The notes under the pieces: model-generated | The model's database searches: none | Told to the model about the DNA's origin: nothing | The model's input: only the letters and a program-made list of their open reading frames with translations | Assembly (NCBI RefSeq): GCF_003205205.1 | Contig: NZ_QJRL01000006.1 | Location: 159,262-223,261 of the forward strand | Reading direction: 5' to 3' | From: Pseudomonas sp. LB-090624 | GTDB lineage: Bacteria > Pseudomonadota > Gammaproteobacteria > Pseudomonadales > Pseudomonadaceae | DNA: 64,000 nt | Program-made: the position numbers and the translations under genes | Shown here: one piece after another, positions 44,321 to 52,479 of the stretch | Layout of the letters: each line of letters begins with the position of its first letter | How positions within the stretch are numbered: the first letter of the stretch is position 1

Positions 44321-44586
44321 TTGGTTATTGCGGTGCCTGGGAGATCGAGCGCCGCCCGCGCGGCGCATCGCGAGCTGCGCTCGCTCCTACATTTGTTTCG
44401 GGCCAGTATCCCTGTGGCAGACGCGCGCGACCGCCTGGTTTGTACGACGCGATATCGCGCCATGCACCAAGGCGTTCGCGCGCAAATTCCACAGGCATAA
44501 TTGGCCTGAAACAAACGTAGGAGCGAGCGCAGCTCGCGATGCGCCGCGCGGGCGGCGCTCGATCTCCCACGCGCTGCAATAACCAA
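44321..44586. repeat. Large inverted repeat with perfect 52-bp arms
   Basis: The arms 44339-44390 and 44517-44568 are perfect inverted complements over 52 bases. Imperfect complementarity extends outward to 44321 and 44586 (TTGGTTATTGC with GCAATAACCAA) and inward past TTTGTTTC and CCTGTGG. The core contains GCGAGCTGCGCTCGCTCCTA, which is reminiscent of Pseudomonas REP-type sequences. No transposase is encoded. It fills the gap between the AAA ATPase gene and the DUF1737 gene and stands at the edge of the AT-richer accessory region. Confidence 0.85.
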
Positions 44587-44598
44587 GGCAAACCTCGA

Positions 44599-44796
44599 TC
44601 AGGCTGAAATCCCCTGCGCCCCCGGCCAGATGACTGCCTGAGCTACGATCACATTCTTGCCATTGAACGTCAGCGCAGGCCCGCCATGGAGTTGATAGCC
44701 CAGCTCCAAGGCATCACTCACCCGATGGCAAAAAGACGCGTCATCGGGGCCGGTCAATACACGGTAAATCGGCAGGCCATCGGGTGGTTGGGTCAT
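44599..44796 (-). CDS. DUF1737 domain protein
   Basis: This 65-residue protein begins MTQPPDGLPIYRVLTGPDDA and contains FCHRVSDALELGYQLHGGPA then LTFNG, the pattern of the small DUF1737 family of unknown function. ATG 44796 gives the normal length; the open frame to 44898 has no family match. The stop lies only 12 bases from the large inverted repeat. Confidence 0.8.
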   Translation of the reverse strand: MTQPPDGLPIYRVLTGPDDASFCHRVSDALELGYQLHGGPALTFNGKNVIVAQAVIWPGAQGISA

Positions 44797-44905
44797 GTAT
44801 TCGGTCCTTGCAGCAGTAGGTGTGTCTTCCAAGAATACTGTTTTCTGCCGGATCACGGCTGGATTGTTCCATGCGGTGTCTACGACATCGCTTTTCATGC
44901 AGAGC

Positions 44906-45787
44906 CTAGGCTGTGTGGGCTGACCCTAGAGGGGCGGTGAGAACCTCCCGAAGGCGCTGAAGGGCTGGCAAGTTACGATTTGACTCACTATAAGCCAATA
45001 CGATGTTTCGGCTGTAACGGGTATCCTGACTGACGGGAATATAGTGAGCATTGAACGACCCTGTCGTGAGCCACTGAGGTACAAGTGATACTCCCTGACC
45101 ATAGGAGACCAGCAAATCAATGGCCTCCAGTGAGTCGATATCGCACCCCACCCTCACATCAATGTCACGATCATCAAGGTACCGCTGAGCCAATGATCCG
45201 CCCCATGAGTTAACGTCGTAGCGTATGAAGGGCTGAGTTTCCAGGGCGGATAAAACTGCGTCTGCAGTGACCGGCGTACCGCTTAGCAGCCCAAGCGGCT
45301 CGGCGCGGAGCAAACATAACCTTACAGACTTAGGTGGTTTGAACGGTGGCTCGACGAGAATGGCCGCGTCCAGCTCGCCGCCGACAAGTTTATCGTACAG
45401 GAGCTTTGAATCGCCTGGGGTAATCTTCAGCTTCACGTCAGGTGCGCATACCGAAAACTGTTCGATAGCTGACGGTATGATTCCCGTTAATGCGGTAGAT
45501 ATCGCGCCAAGATTAAGATCCCCCCGCAAGTCATCCAGTTGCAGATCGAATTTCAATTCATTGGCTTGTAGTATGATGTCACGGATTTTTTGTGTAACAG
45601 CAATTAGCCTCTGATTAGGCCTTATCGAATGAGCATCTCGGTTGAAAAGCTCGCACTCCAGTTCTTTCTCGAGGCTTTGAATTCGCAAGCTGATGGCCGT
45701 CGATGACACATTCGACTTTTTTGCAGCGCTGGCGATTGACCCATTGTCAATGACAGATATAACGGCCTCCAGCGTTCTGATGTCCAT
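44906..45787 (-). CDS. LysR-family transcriptional regulator
   Basis: This 293-residue regulator has the helix-turn-helix NGSIASAAKKSNVSSTAISL then RIQSLEKELECELFNRDAHS. The codon use is clearly more AT-rich than in the genes before 44.3 kb. It is divergent from a VOC protein gene (start 45878), and the 90-base gap should hold its sites. It probably controls the VOC-symporter pair. Confidence 0.9.
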   Translation of the reverse strand: MDIRTLEAVISVIDNGSIASAAKKSNVSSTAISLRIQSLEKELECELFNRDAHSIRPNQRLIAVTQKIRDIILQANELKFDLQLDDLRGDLNLGAISTALTGIIPSAIEQFSVCAPDVKLKITPGDSKLLYDKLVGGELDAAILVEPPFKPPKSVRLCLLRAEPLGLLSGTPVTADAVLSALETQPFIRYDVNSWGGSLAQRYLDDRDIDVRVGCDIDSLEAIDLLVSYGQGVSLVPQWLTTGSFNAHYIPVSQDTRYSRNIVLAYSESNRNLPALQRLREVLTAPLGSAHTA

Positions 45788-45877
45788 ACCGATTCCTTAT
45801 GCTCAGACCAAGCGTGGGTGGGTGTACATGCGTCGCGCGTTCTGAAAAGCTTTTCTCCCCTGCTGAGGAGAGTCGCC

Positions 45878-46291
45878 ATGTTTAATCCTTTCCATATCGC
45901 CTACCATGTTACCAGCCTTGAAGACGCCCGAAAATTCTATAAAGATTACCTGGGATGTATCGAGGGGCGAAGCACTGATACCTGGGTAGACTTTGACTTT
46001 TTCGGGCATCAGATTTCCCTGCATCTTGGTGAGCCATTCAAGACTACCCGCACAGGCAAAGTGGGCCAGCATAGGGTGCTGATGCCCCATATTGGCGTGG
46101 TACTGCCGCTTGATCGCTGGCTGGAGCTTGCTCAGCGGTTAGAGGCCAAAGACATGGTGTTTGAGATCCCCCCAGTCATTCGTTTCAGGGGGGAGCCCGG
46201 GGAGCAATGTACGATGTTCTTCCTTGACCCGAGCGGCAACCCAATCGAAATCAAAGGCTTTAAAAATCTCTCCGCCGTCTTCGCTTCTTGA
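45878..46291 (+). CDS. VOC-family protein (glyoxalase/dioxygenase-like)
   Basis: This 137-residue protein is a single vicinal-oxygen-chelate domain. It has HIAYHVTSLEDARKFYKDYL at the N-terminus with the first metal-ligand His, HQISLHLGEP, HIGVVLP, and a C-terminal FFLDPSGNPIEIKGF with the Glu ligand. ATG 45878 follows GAGGAG. It is 32 bases upstream of a symporter gene. Reaction unknown; such single-domain VOC proteins serve as lyases, isomerases or resistance proteins. Confidence 0.87.
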   Translation: MFNPFHIAYHVTSLEDARKFYKDYLGCIEGRSTDTWVDFDFFGHQISLHLGEPFKTTRTGKVGQHRVLMPHIGVVLPLDRWLELAQRLEAKDMVFEIPPVIRFRGEPGEQCTMFFLDPSGNPIEIKGFKNLSAVFAS

Positions 46292-46323
46292 TTCATCCCA
46301 ATAATAACAAGAGACCCAACACC

Positions 46324-47613
46324 ATGGCTGCGAAAAAAAAGATCAGCTTGATCACCCAGATTGCAATCGGCTTGTTTTCAGGGGTTATTGTCGGGTTACT
46401 GCTCAACTACTTTCCCGATCAAAAAGGCTGGTGGGTAGCGCAGGTCCTTCAGCCCGCGGGCGATGCCTTCATCAAGCTGATGAAAATGATCATCGTCCCG
46501 CTGGTGTTCTCCTGCATGGTAGTGGGGATTGCCGGATCTGGGGGCCGCTCTCTCGGGCGAGTGGGAACAAAGGCGTTGGTTTACTTCTTCTCGGTGACCG
46601 GCGTGGCAATTGTTTTCGGATTATTAGTGGGTAATATTTTCCAGCCTGGCGTTGGCGCCGACTTTTCCAGCACAGCAACTAGCACGGTGCAAGCCCCGAT
46701 GCAGGGCGCATCACAGGGGTTAGGCAATGTGCTGCTGGGAATCATCCCGGATAACATCATCGCGGCGATGGCTGAAGCCAAGCTACTTTCCGTACTGTTT
46801 TTTGCGATAATTTTTGGGGTGGCGCTTTCTACTCTGGAACCGCAAAAGCGACTTCCCTTGGTCGGTGCGTTACAAGCCGTTGCCGATACGATGTTCAAAG
46901 TAACCCACATGGTGATGGCGTATTCTCCGATCGGCATTTTTGCCCTGATTGCAGTAACGGTATCCAGCTTTGGCATTCACGCCCTGCTGCCGCTGGCGAA
47001 GCTGATCGGCGTGACATACCTGGCGGTACTATTCTTTGCTATCGTGGTGCTGGGCTTCATTGCAAAGCTGGTCGACGAAAACATTTTTGAAATCATCAAG
47101 GCTTTCAAGGATGAATTAGTGCTGGCATTCAGTAGTGCCAGCTCCGCGACGGTCATGCCTCAACTGATGGCCAAGAGCGAAGTGAGAGGCGTACCACGCA
47201 ACATCACCACGCTGGTCATACCGCTGGGATATTCGTTCAACCTTGATGGTGCCTCTTTGTTTGCAGGGTTAGGGACACTCTTTATTGCCCAGGTTTACAA
47301 TATTGAGCTCGCCCTGGCAGACCAGATCATGCTTGTTTTCATCATGGTACTCACCTCCAAGGGCGCTGCTGGCGTACCGGGGTTCATGTTTGTCATCCTC
47401 ACTGCCACACTCACCGCCGCCGGGTTGCCGTTGGAGGGCGTTGCCTTGATTGCTGGGGTTTACAGGCTAATGGATATGCCGGTTACTGCACTGAATGTGC
47501 TAGGCAACGCGCTGGCCCCCTTGGTAGTGGCAAAATGGGAAAGTCGATCCCTGAACCGTGATGAACCTGTGAAGGGTAATGCTGAAGCCAGAGCACTCCC
47601 TCAAGAACAATGA
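46324..47613 (+). CDS. Dicarboxylate/amino acid:cation symporter (DAACS, GltP-like)
   Basis: This 429-residue Na+/H+-coupled symporter has eight TM segments and two re-entrant hairpins. Hairpin 1 is AFSSASSATVMPQL; the TM7 motif is GYSFNLDGAS; hairpin 2 is TSKGAAGVPG; TM8 reads DMPVTALNVLGN. In glutamate carriers TM8 reads DM-G/A-RT, and that Arg binds the substrate side-chain carboxylate; here the Arg position is Val, while the Asp for the amino group is kept. So a neutral amino acid is likelier than glutamate. That last point is inference. It follows the VOC gene by 32 bases. Confidence 0.9.
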   Translation: MAAKKKISLITQIAIGLFSGVIVGLLLNYFPDQKGWWVAQVLQPAGDAFIKLMKMIIVPLVFSCMVVGIAGSGGRSLGRVGTKALVYFFSVTGVAIVFGLLVGNIFQPGVGADFSSTATSTVQAPMQGASQGLGNVLLGIIPDNIIAAMAEAKLLSVLFFAIIFGVALSTLEPQKRLPLVGALQAVADTMFKVTHMVMAYSPIGIFALIAVTVSSFGIHALLPLAKLIGVTYLAVLFFAIVVLGFIAKLVDENIFEIIKAFKDELVLAFSSASSATVMPQLMAKSEVRGVPRNITTLVIPLGYSFNLDGASLFAGLGTLFIAQVYNIELALADQIMLVFIMVLTSKGAAGVPGFMFVILTATLTAAGLPLEGVALIAGVYRLMDMPVTALNVLGNALAPLVVAKWESRSLNRDEPVKGNAEARALPQEQ

Positions 47614-47837
47614 TTCGGCCAGTATCACTGCGTTTTGCCAAGCTGAAGGAAGCGCAGTAGTCAGTCGATCAGGTTCACAGGACGAAATGGAAGATAGGGT
47701 AAACGCCATGCTCTTCCATTTCCGGTTTCTGCACGACCCACCTTTGATCGACCACGGGCTGCGAGGATCTGCTCCATTTTTTTTTAACACGTCATCGCTG
47801 TATCCAGCCATGTCGGAGGCACAAGGCGCACACGGAT

Positions 47838-48299
47838 TCAGTCGAAGGCACCGTTCAGCACTTCATAAATCAGGCCTGTCGCCACAGCAACCAGGATCAG
47901 ATCGGCGCCGGCCTGCATCCACTCGTAGCCGTCATAGTGCGGCAACTGGCCGAGCAGGCGACCGTCCAGTTTCTTGGCGATTCCTGGAGGAAGCGGCTTG
48001 CCACGAGCGAGATTCTTTTGGATACCGGGTGGTAGCGAGGGGCCCGGACTCCAGTAGTCCCGGTGGCCGCTCAAGATGCCGAGGACATCACCACGGTCTA
48101 TAGACGGGCCACCGTGTCGGCCACCATGATCGCCCCCCTTCTTGCCGCCACCTGACTGGCCAGGTCCTTGGGAGTGTGGAGGCTGGCCCTTCCCGTTCCC
48201 CTGCCCTTTGCCATTGCCAGGATCAGCCGATGAAACGCAGGGCGCTAATGCCATTACCATCGATGTAATGCATGCAACGAAAATCCGGGGTCTGGCCAT
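47838..48299 (-). CDS. CigR-like (anti-virulence regulator family) membrane protein
   Basis: This 153-residue protein has a signal peptide (ARPRIFVACITSMVMALAPC then VSSA) and a Gly/Lys/His-rich middle (GNGKGQGNGKGQPPHSQGPG). The conserved C-terminal block PPGIAKKLDGRLLGQLPHYD precedes YEWMQAGADLILVAVATGLI, with a final TM segment. This block is that of the CigR/RcnB-like family, of which Salmonella CigR inhibits MgtC. Related genes are common in Pseudomonas with no proven role. ATG 48299 is the natural start. Confidence 0.83.
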   Translation of the reverse strand: MARPRIFVACITSMVMALAPCVSSADPGNGKGQGNGKGQPPHSQGPGQSGGGKKGGDHGGRHGGPSIDRGDVLGILSGHRDYWSPGPSLPPGIQKNLARGKPLPPGIAKKLDGRLLGQLPHYDGYEWMQAGADLILVAVATGLIYEVLNGAFD

Positions 48300-48435
48300 G
48301 GCTGCTTCCTTTTGCGATGGTGGATTCTATGCAATGTAGACGACGCCAGGGGCACAAGCCGCGTCTAGCTTTCACAACAGCCTGTCATGCCTCCCCACAG
48401 AGTGCGTTCTTTCCCGCCTGGGAAAATGACGTTTT

Positions 48436-49356
48436 CTAGCCACTGACGGATTCTATCGGCACGGGGTACTGAATACGTACCAGCTCGATCAGGGCCTCAA
48501 CCAGAGGATGATGCCGGGCGGAGTTCCACGCCAAAGCACTGGTGACCAAGCGAAACTCCTGCAACAAGGGGCGTATCACGACATTGGCGGGCGCTAGTCG
48601 TTGAAGCTCGTACGGCACCAGTGCGATACCCTGCCCACAGCTGACAAACGAAATCTGGGAACCGATCGACCTGACCTCATGCATGATCTTCGGCCGGAAA
48701 CCGCACTGTTGGCAGCAATTAACGATGTAGTCGAAAAAGACCGGGCTACCGCTGCGTGCGAACATGATCTGGACATCATCGACCAAGGCTCGTAGATCTA
48801 CAGACGCTTGATTGGCCAGCGGATGGTTTATTGATAATGCGACGGCCAGCCGATCCTGCACCAGCGGGATCGAGCGGATGGGGTCGTGATATCCGCCCTC
48901 GATGCGGGCGAATGCGACGTCGATATCCCCCGTCTCCAGCGAGGGCACCGCCTCACCACTGTCGATCTCACGGATGAACACCGATGCCTGCGGGAAACGC
49001 GCCTTCAACTGCTCGATGAGCCCAGGAAGCACTTCGACCAGCGCGGCATTGATGGCGCCAATCGTAAGCACCGCTGTCTGGCCAGCAACAGCCTCGTGCA
49101 CAGCAAGCTCCAGTCGTTCAAGCTGCTCGGCGAACTTGCGCACTGCCGGCATGATCGCCAAGCCGGCCGGCGTCAGAAACGCACCTTTGCTTGTGCGCTC
49201 GAACAGCTTCACCCGCAATGAGGCTTCGAGCACTTTGATCTGCTCGGTCAAAGGCGGTTGCGACATGCCCAGCCGCTTGGCTGCGCGTCCAAAATGCTGC
49301 TCCTCGGCGACAGCCAAGAACAGCCAGAGATGGCGTATCAGGCGAAAGTTGATCAT
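48436..49356 (-). CDS. LysR-family transcriptional regulator
   Basis: This 306-residue regulator begins MINFRLIRHLWLFLAVAEEQ and continues HFGRAAKRLGMSQPPLTEQI, a helix-turn-helix of the BenM/CatR-like type. The effector domain is of normal length. It is divergent from the dehydratase gene at 49651. The 294-base gap holds two inverted repeats, so it probably controls the dehydratase-RidA-ABC module. Confidence 0.91.
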   Translation of the reverse strand: MINFRLIRHLWLFLAVAEEQHFGRAAKRLGMSQPPLTEQIKVLEASLRVKLFERTSKGAFLTPAGLAIMPAVRKFAEQLERLELAVHEAVAGQTAVLTIGAINAALVEVLPGLIEQLKARFPQASVFIREIDSGEAVPSLETGDIDVAFARIEGGYHDPIRSIPLVQDRLAVALSINHPLANQASVDLRALVDDVQIMFARSGSPVFFDYIVNCCQQCGFRPKIMHEVRSIGSQISFVSCGQGIALVPYELQRLAPANVVIRPLLQEFRLVTSALAWNSARHHPLVEALIELVRIQYPVPIESVSG

Positions 49357-49650
49357 GAAATTCCTGGTTCAGGACTCGCTGAGGGGGACTCTACCTTAAG
49401 GGGCGATGACAAACGCGGTGATGCGTGCAAATGGCCTGGGCCGATACGCCCAGCGTATCGAGCAATTAGCATATTCGAAATATACCTTCGGCTCAGAGCC
49501 CGAAATACTAGGGCATCGCAACCGCAGGTGTCCGTCATGAGCCAACAATACCGACTGCCTGGACACTCGCCCACCGTGCACCTGATCACAGTTTGCCGCG
49601 TCAATACGACTGACATGTGCCCTACCCCTCTTTTTAGCTGAGGTCCCGCT
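49357..49650. promoter_or_regulatory. Divergent LysR/dehydratase control region with inverted repeats
   Basis: CGATACGC-CCA-GCGTATCG (49442-49460) has 8-bp perfect arms, and ATATTCGAAATAT (49471-49483) is a near-palindrome 10 bases further on. Both lie between divergent promoters and are candidate binding sites for the LysR protein at 48436. Confidence 0.5.
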
Positions 49651-50625
49651 GTGTTGAATTTTGATCTCGCACTGATTGCCAAAGCCCGAAGCGCTCTTCA
49701 GGGCCAGGTTGTGCGCACCCCCCTGCTCAGCTCGCCCATGCTCAATGAGCTGGTGGGGGCAAATGTATATGTGAAAGCTGAATGTCTACAAAAAACCGGA
49801 GCGTTCAAGTTCCGCGGTGCGATGTTCAAGCTGTCGCAGATGACATCAGAGGAACGCGACAAGGGTGTCATCACCTACTCGGCAGGCAACCATGGGCAAG
49901 CGGTTGCTGCGGCGGCCCGTCATTGGGGATGCCCATGCGTCGTTGTGATGCCAGAGCATGCACCGCGCATCAAGCAGGACAACTGCCGCTGGTGGGGTAC
50001 GGAGGTCGTGCTTTACAACAAAGACCGGGAAGATCGCGAGGATGTCGCGCGACGTTTGATCAACAGTCGTGGCATGACGTTCGTATCGCCGTTCGATGAT
50101 CCGCACATCATGGCAGGCCAGGGCACCATCGGGCTGGAGGTGATCGATCAACTGGCCGAAGCGGATGCGGGACTCGACTCGGTCTGGTTGGGCTGCAGCG
50201 GAGGCGGTATGGCTGCAGGCACGCTGACGGCGCTGCAGTCGAAATTCGGTGAATTCGAAAGCGTTCTGGTAGAGGCCGACGGCTACACCAAATGGGCAAC
50301 TGCGCTGAAGCAAGGCAAGCCGGTGAAACTTGAGAAGCTCCCCAACACACTTATTGACGGTATTGCGGGGCCTGCAGTTGGGCTTCTGCCCTTCGAAGCG
50401 TTGAGGCCCCTCCGCCCGCGCGCAGAGGTGGCGTATCTGGACGATGCGTTTTCTGGCATGCGCGCCGCGTTTCAATTTCTGAAACTGGTTGTAGAACCGG
50501 GCGGTGCCGCGGCACTGGGTGCACTCATCAGGGAACGAGCGCGCTATCGAGATAAAACCATCGTTGTGGTGTGCTCCGGCGGTAATGTCGACCCTGATGT
50601 TTTCCAACAAGCATGGGCAAGGTAG
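49651..50625 (+). CDS. Serine/threonine dehydratase-like PLP enzyme
   Basis: This 324-residue fold-type II PLP enzyme should eliminate water and ammonia from serine, threonine or a hydroxy-amino acid such as 3-hydroxyaspartate. The PLP Lys is in ECLQKTGAFKFRGAM. The cofactor loops are SAGNHGQAVA and GCSGGGMAAG, and the C-terminal VVCSGGNVD completes the site. There is no ACT domain, so it is the short catabolic type (TdcB/serine racemase-like). GTG 49651 with GAGG upstream is the start. It is followed by a RidA gene, which handles the reactive enamine this reaction forms. Confidence 0.91.
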   Translation: MLNFDLALIAKARSALQGQVVRTPLLSSPMLNELVGANVYVKAECLQKTGAFKFRGAMFKLSQMTSEERDKGVITYSAGNHGQAVAAAARHWGCPCVVVMPEHAPRIKQDNCRWWGTEVVLYNKDREDREDVARRLINSRGMTFVSPFDDPHIMAGQGTIGLEVIDQLAEADAGLDSVWLGCSGGGMAAGTLTALQSKFGEFESVLVEADGYTKWATALKQGKPVKLEKLPNTLIDGIAGPAVGLLPFEALRPLRPRAEVAYLDDAFSGMRAAFQFLKLVVEPGGAAALGALIRERARYRDKTIVVVCSGGNVDPDVFQQAWAR

Positions 50626-50687
50626 TCGCGCTCGGTATCCGCCCCCCAGCTCGCATTCACGCATGACTGAAAACAGTGGAGACAAAC

Positions 50688-51152
50688 ATGAACAAGGTGC
50701 TGGAAAAGCTGACAGCCATGGGCCTTGAGCTGCCGGCGTTCAATACGCGAGGCGGTAACTATGTGCTGTACACGCGGTTTGGCAATCTGATCTATACAGC
50801 AGGTCAGGTGAGCCTGAAGGACGATGTCCTGCAGTACAAAGGGACGGTCGGCGTCGACATCGACCTCGAGACGGCACAGGCTGCCTCTCGCGTGTGTGCG
50901 CTCAACCTCTTGGCGATCGCCAACCATGCGAGTGAGGGCCGACTTGATCGACTCCGCGTGCTCAAGGTCAACGGCTTTGTCAAATGTCTACCCAGCTTCG
51001 AGCAGCAGGCAAAAGTCGTTGACGGCGCGTCGGATTTGTTTGTGGAACTCTTCGGTGCTGAACGTGGAGGGCATGCGCGGGCTGCTGTGGGTGTGGCCGC
51101 ACTTCCTAGAGGCGCTCCGGTAGAGATCGAGGCCGTCTTCGCCATCGAATGA
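50688..51152 (+). CDS. RidA-family enamine/imine deaminase
   Basis: This 154-residue protein is of the YjgF/YER057c/UK114 family, in its longer YjgH/YoaB-like form. It has LIYTAGQVSLKDDVLQYKGT then VGVDIDLETAQAASRVCALN and a C-terminal ARAAVGVAALPRGAPVEIEA. The Arg in HARAAVG is the catalytic residue for hydrolysis of 2-aminoacrylate-type imines. ATG 50688 follows TGGAGAC. It pairs functionally with the dehydratase 62 bases upstream. Confidence 0.92.
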   Translation: MNKVLEKLTAMGLELPAFNTRGGNYVLYTRFGNLIYTAGQVSLKDDVLQYKGTVGVDIDLETAQAASRVCALNLLAIANHASEGRLDRLRVLKVNGFVKCLPSFEQQAKVVDGASDLFVELFGAERGGHARAAVGVAALPRGAPVEIEAVFAIE

Positions 51153-51491
51153 AGGGGGTAAGCCGGCAGCGCAGGTACTCGATGGCGATACCCTGCTGGA
51201 GGGGAATCAAACGGCACCGCAGCGCCATACGATGAAGCTATCAAGGTATTCGTTGAAAAGGAATGTCACTGCTCAGAAACCTGCGCAATAGTAATCACAG
51301 CAACATGCTCCAACAGATGAACTGCAGGACCAGGCGGTCGGCGCCATGAGCGCGCACCGTGATAAAAACAACAAACAAGTCAGTTTCATATCGAAACTTT
51401 CAGTTCTAGAAAACTGCCGTTGACCACAACAAATAGAACATCATGCAGTGGCCACTCAGCGTCCAGCTCGGGCCAAATTTCTGGAGATTTT
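51153..51491. other. Intergenic region before the amino acid ABC operon
   Basis: These 339 bases lie between ridA and the binding-protein gene. I see no gene. The right end holds the two inverted repeats listed next; the rest shows nothing clear. A separate promoter for the ABC operon is likely here. Confidence 0.5.
51382..51416. promoter_or_regulatory. Tandem inverted repeats upstream of the ABC operon
   Basis: AGTTTC-ATATC-GAAACT (51382-51398) and CAGTT-CTAGAA-AACTG (51401-51416) lie side by side, about 80 bases upstream of the binding-protein start. Both begin with CAGTT. They are candidate operators or a LysR-type paired site. Confidence 0.45.
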
Positions 51492-52397
51492 ATGAACACT
51501 CGCGTCTTCACCACTACCCTCGCTATGTCGTTCACACTCCTGTCCCAAGGCGGGATGGCGACAGAACTCACAGGCACCCTCAAGAAAATTCAGGAAAGCG
51601 AAACCATTACCTTAGCGTTCCGCGATGCGGCAATCCCTTTCTCCTACCTCGCCGACGCGTCAGGCGTCCCTGTCGGCTATTCACAAGATATCCAGCTTAA
51701 AATCGTAGACGCGCTCAAGCATCAACTCGACTTGCCGAACCTTCACATCAAATACAACCTGGTTACCTCGCAGACACGCATTCCGTTAATTCAGAATGGC
51801 ACGGTGGATCTTGAGTGCGGATCCACGACTAACAACTTGGAGCGCCAGCAACAAGTCAGCTTCTCGGTCGGCATTTTTGAAATAGGCACTCGCCTGCTCA
51901 CCCTCCGTGACTCACCCTATAAGGAATTATCTGACCTGCAGGGCCGTAATGTCGTTACCACCGCCGGTACCACCGCGGAGCGGTTGCTGCGGTCTACCAA
52001 TGCTGACCAGCAGCTCGGGATGAACATCATTTCAGCGAAAGATCATGGCGAGTCATTCCAGATTCTGGAAACCGGCCGCGCTGTTGCCTGGCTTCAGGAT
52101 GATGCTTTGCTCGCAGGTGAACGGGCAAAATCACGCACACCGGAAAAATGGGTAATCGCAGGCAAAGCCCAGTCGCATGAAATATACGGCTGCATGTTGC
52201 GCAAGCATGATGCCCCCTTCAAGCAAGCGGTGGACAACGCCGTGAAAGCGCTCTATGCATCTGGCGAAATTGAAACGATCTATCATAAATGGTTTCAACA
52301 ACCCATACCGCCCAAAGGTCTGAGCCTCGACTACCCGCTGCCCGAAGAAGTCAAAGCGCTTTATACCAACCCCACTGACCAGCCGGCGCCACTGTAA
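51492..52397 (+). CDS. Polar amino acid ABC transporter substrate-binding protein (GltI-like)
   Basis: This 301-residue periplasmic protein has a signal peptide (MNTRVFTTTLAMSFTLLSQG then GMATE) and the bacterial SBP-3 fold: ITLAFRDAAIPFSYLADASG, the acidic-ligand type ECGSTTNNLERQQQVSFS and YGCMLRKHDAPFKQAVD. The ECGSTTNN motif is typical for glutamate/aspartate-binding GltI proteins. ATG 51492 follows GGAG. It is the first of four genes of an ABC importer. Confidence 0.92.
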   Translation: MNTRVFTTTLAMSFTLLSQGGMATELTGTLKKIQESETITLAFRDAAIPFSYLADASGVPVGYSQDIQLKIVDALKHQLDLPNLHIKYNLVTSQTRIPLIQNGTVDLECGSTTNNLERQQQVSFSVGIFEIGTRLLTLRDSPYKELSDLQGRNVVTTAGTTAERLLRSTNADQQLGMNIISAKDHGESFQILETGRAVAWLQDDALLAGERAKSRTPEKWVIAGKAQSHEIYGCMLRKHDAPFKQAVDNAVKALYASGEIETIYHKWFQQPIPPKGLSLDYPLPEEVKALYTNPTDQPAPL

Positions 52398-52479
52398 GGC
52401 AAGCTTCCCGTATACCGGGCCCTGTTACCCATTACGAATTGTGCAGCACGCCTTCAGCAACTCCGGAGCGGTTAATCGA

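Noticed and set aside
44261..44591. Short frames on both strands across the inverted repeat
   Set aside because: They are translations of the repeat arms (SSAARAAHRELRSL type) and are mirrored on the two strands.
47777..47785. Run of nine or so T residues after the symporter gene, possible terminator
   Set aside because: No stable stem directly upstream was found, so an intrinsic terminator is not supported.
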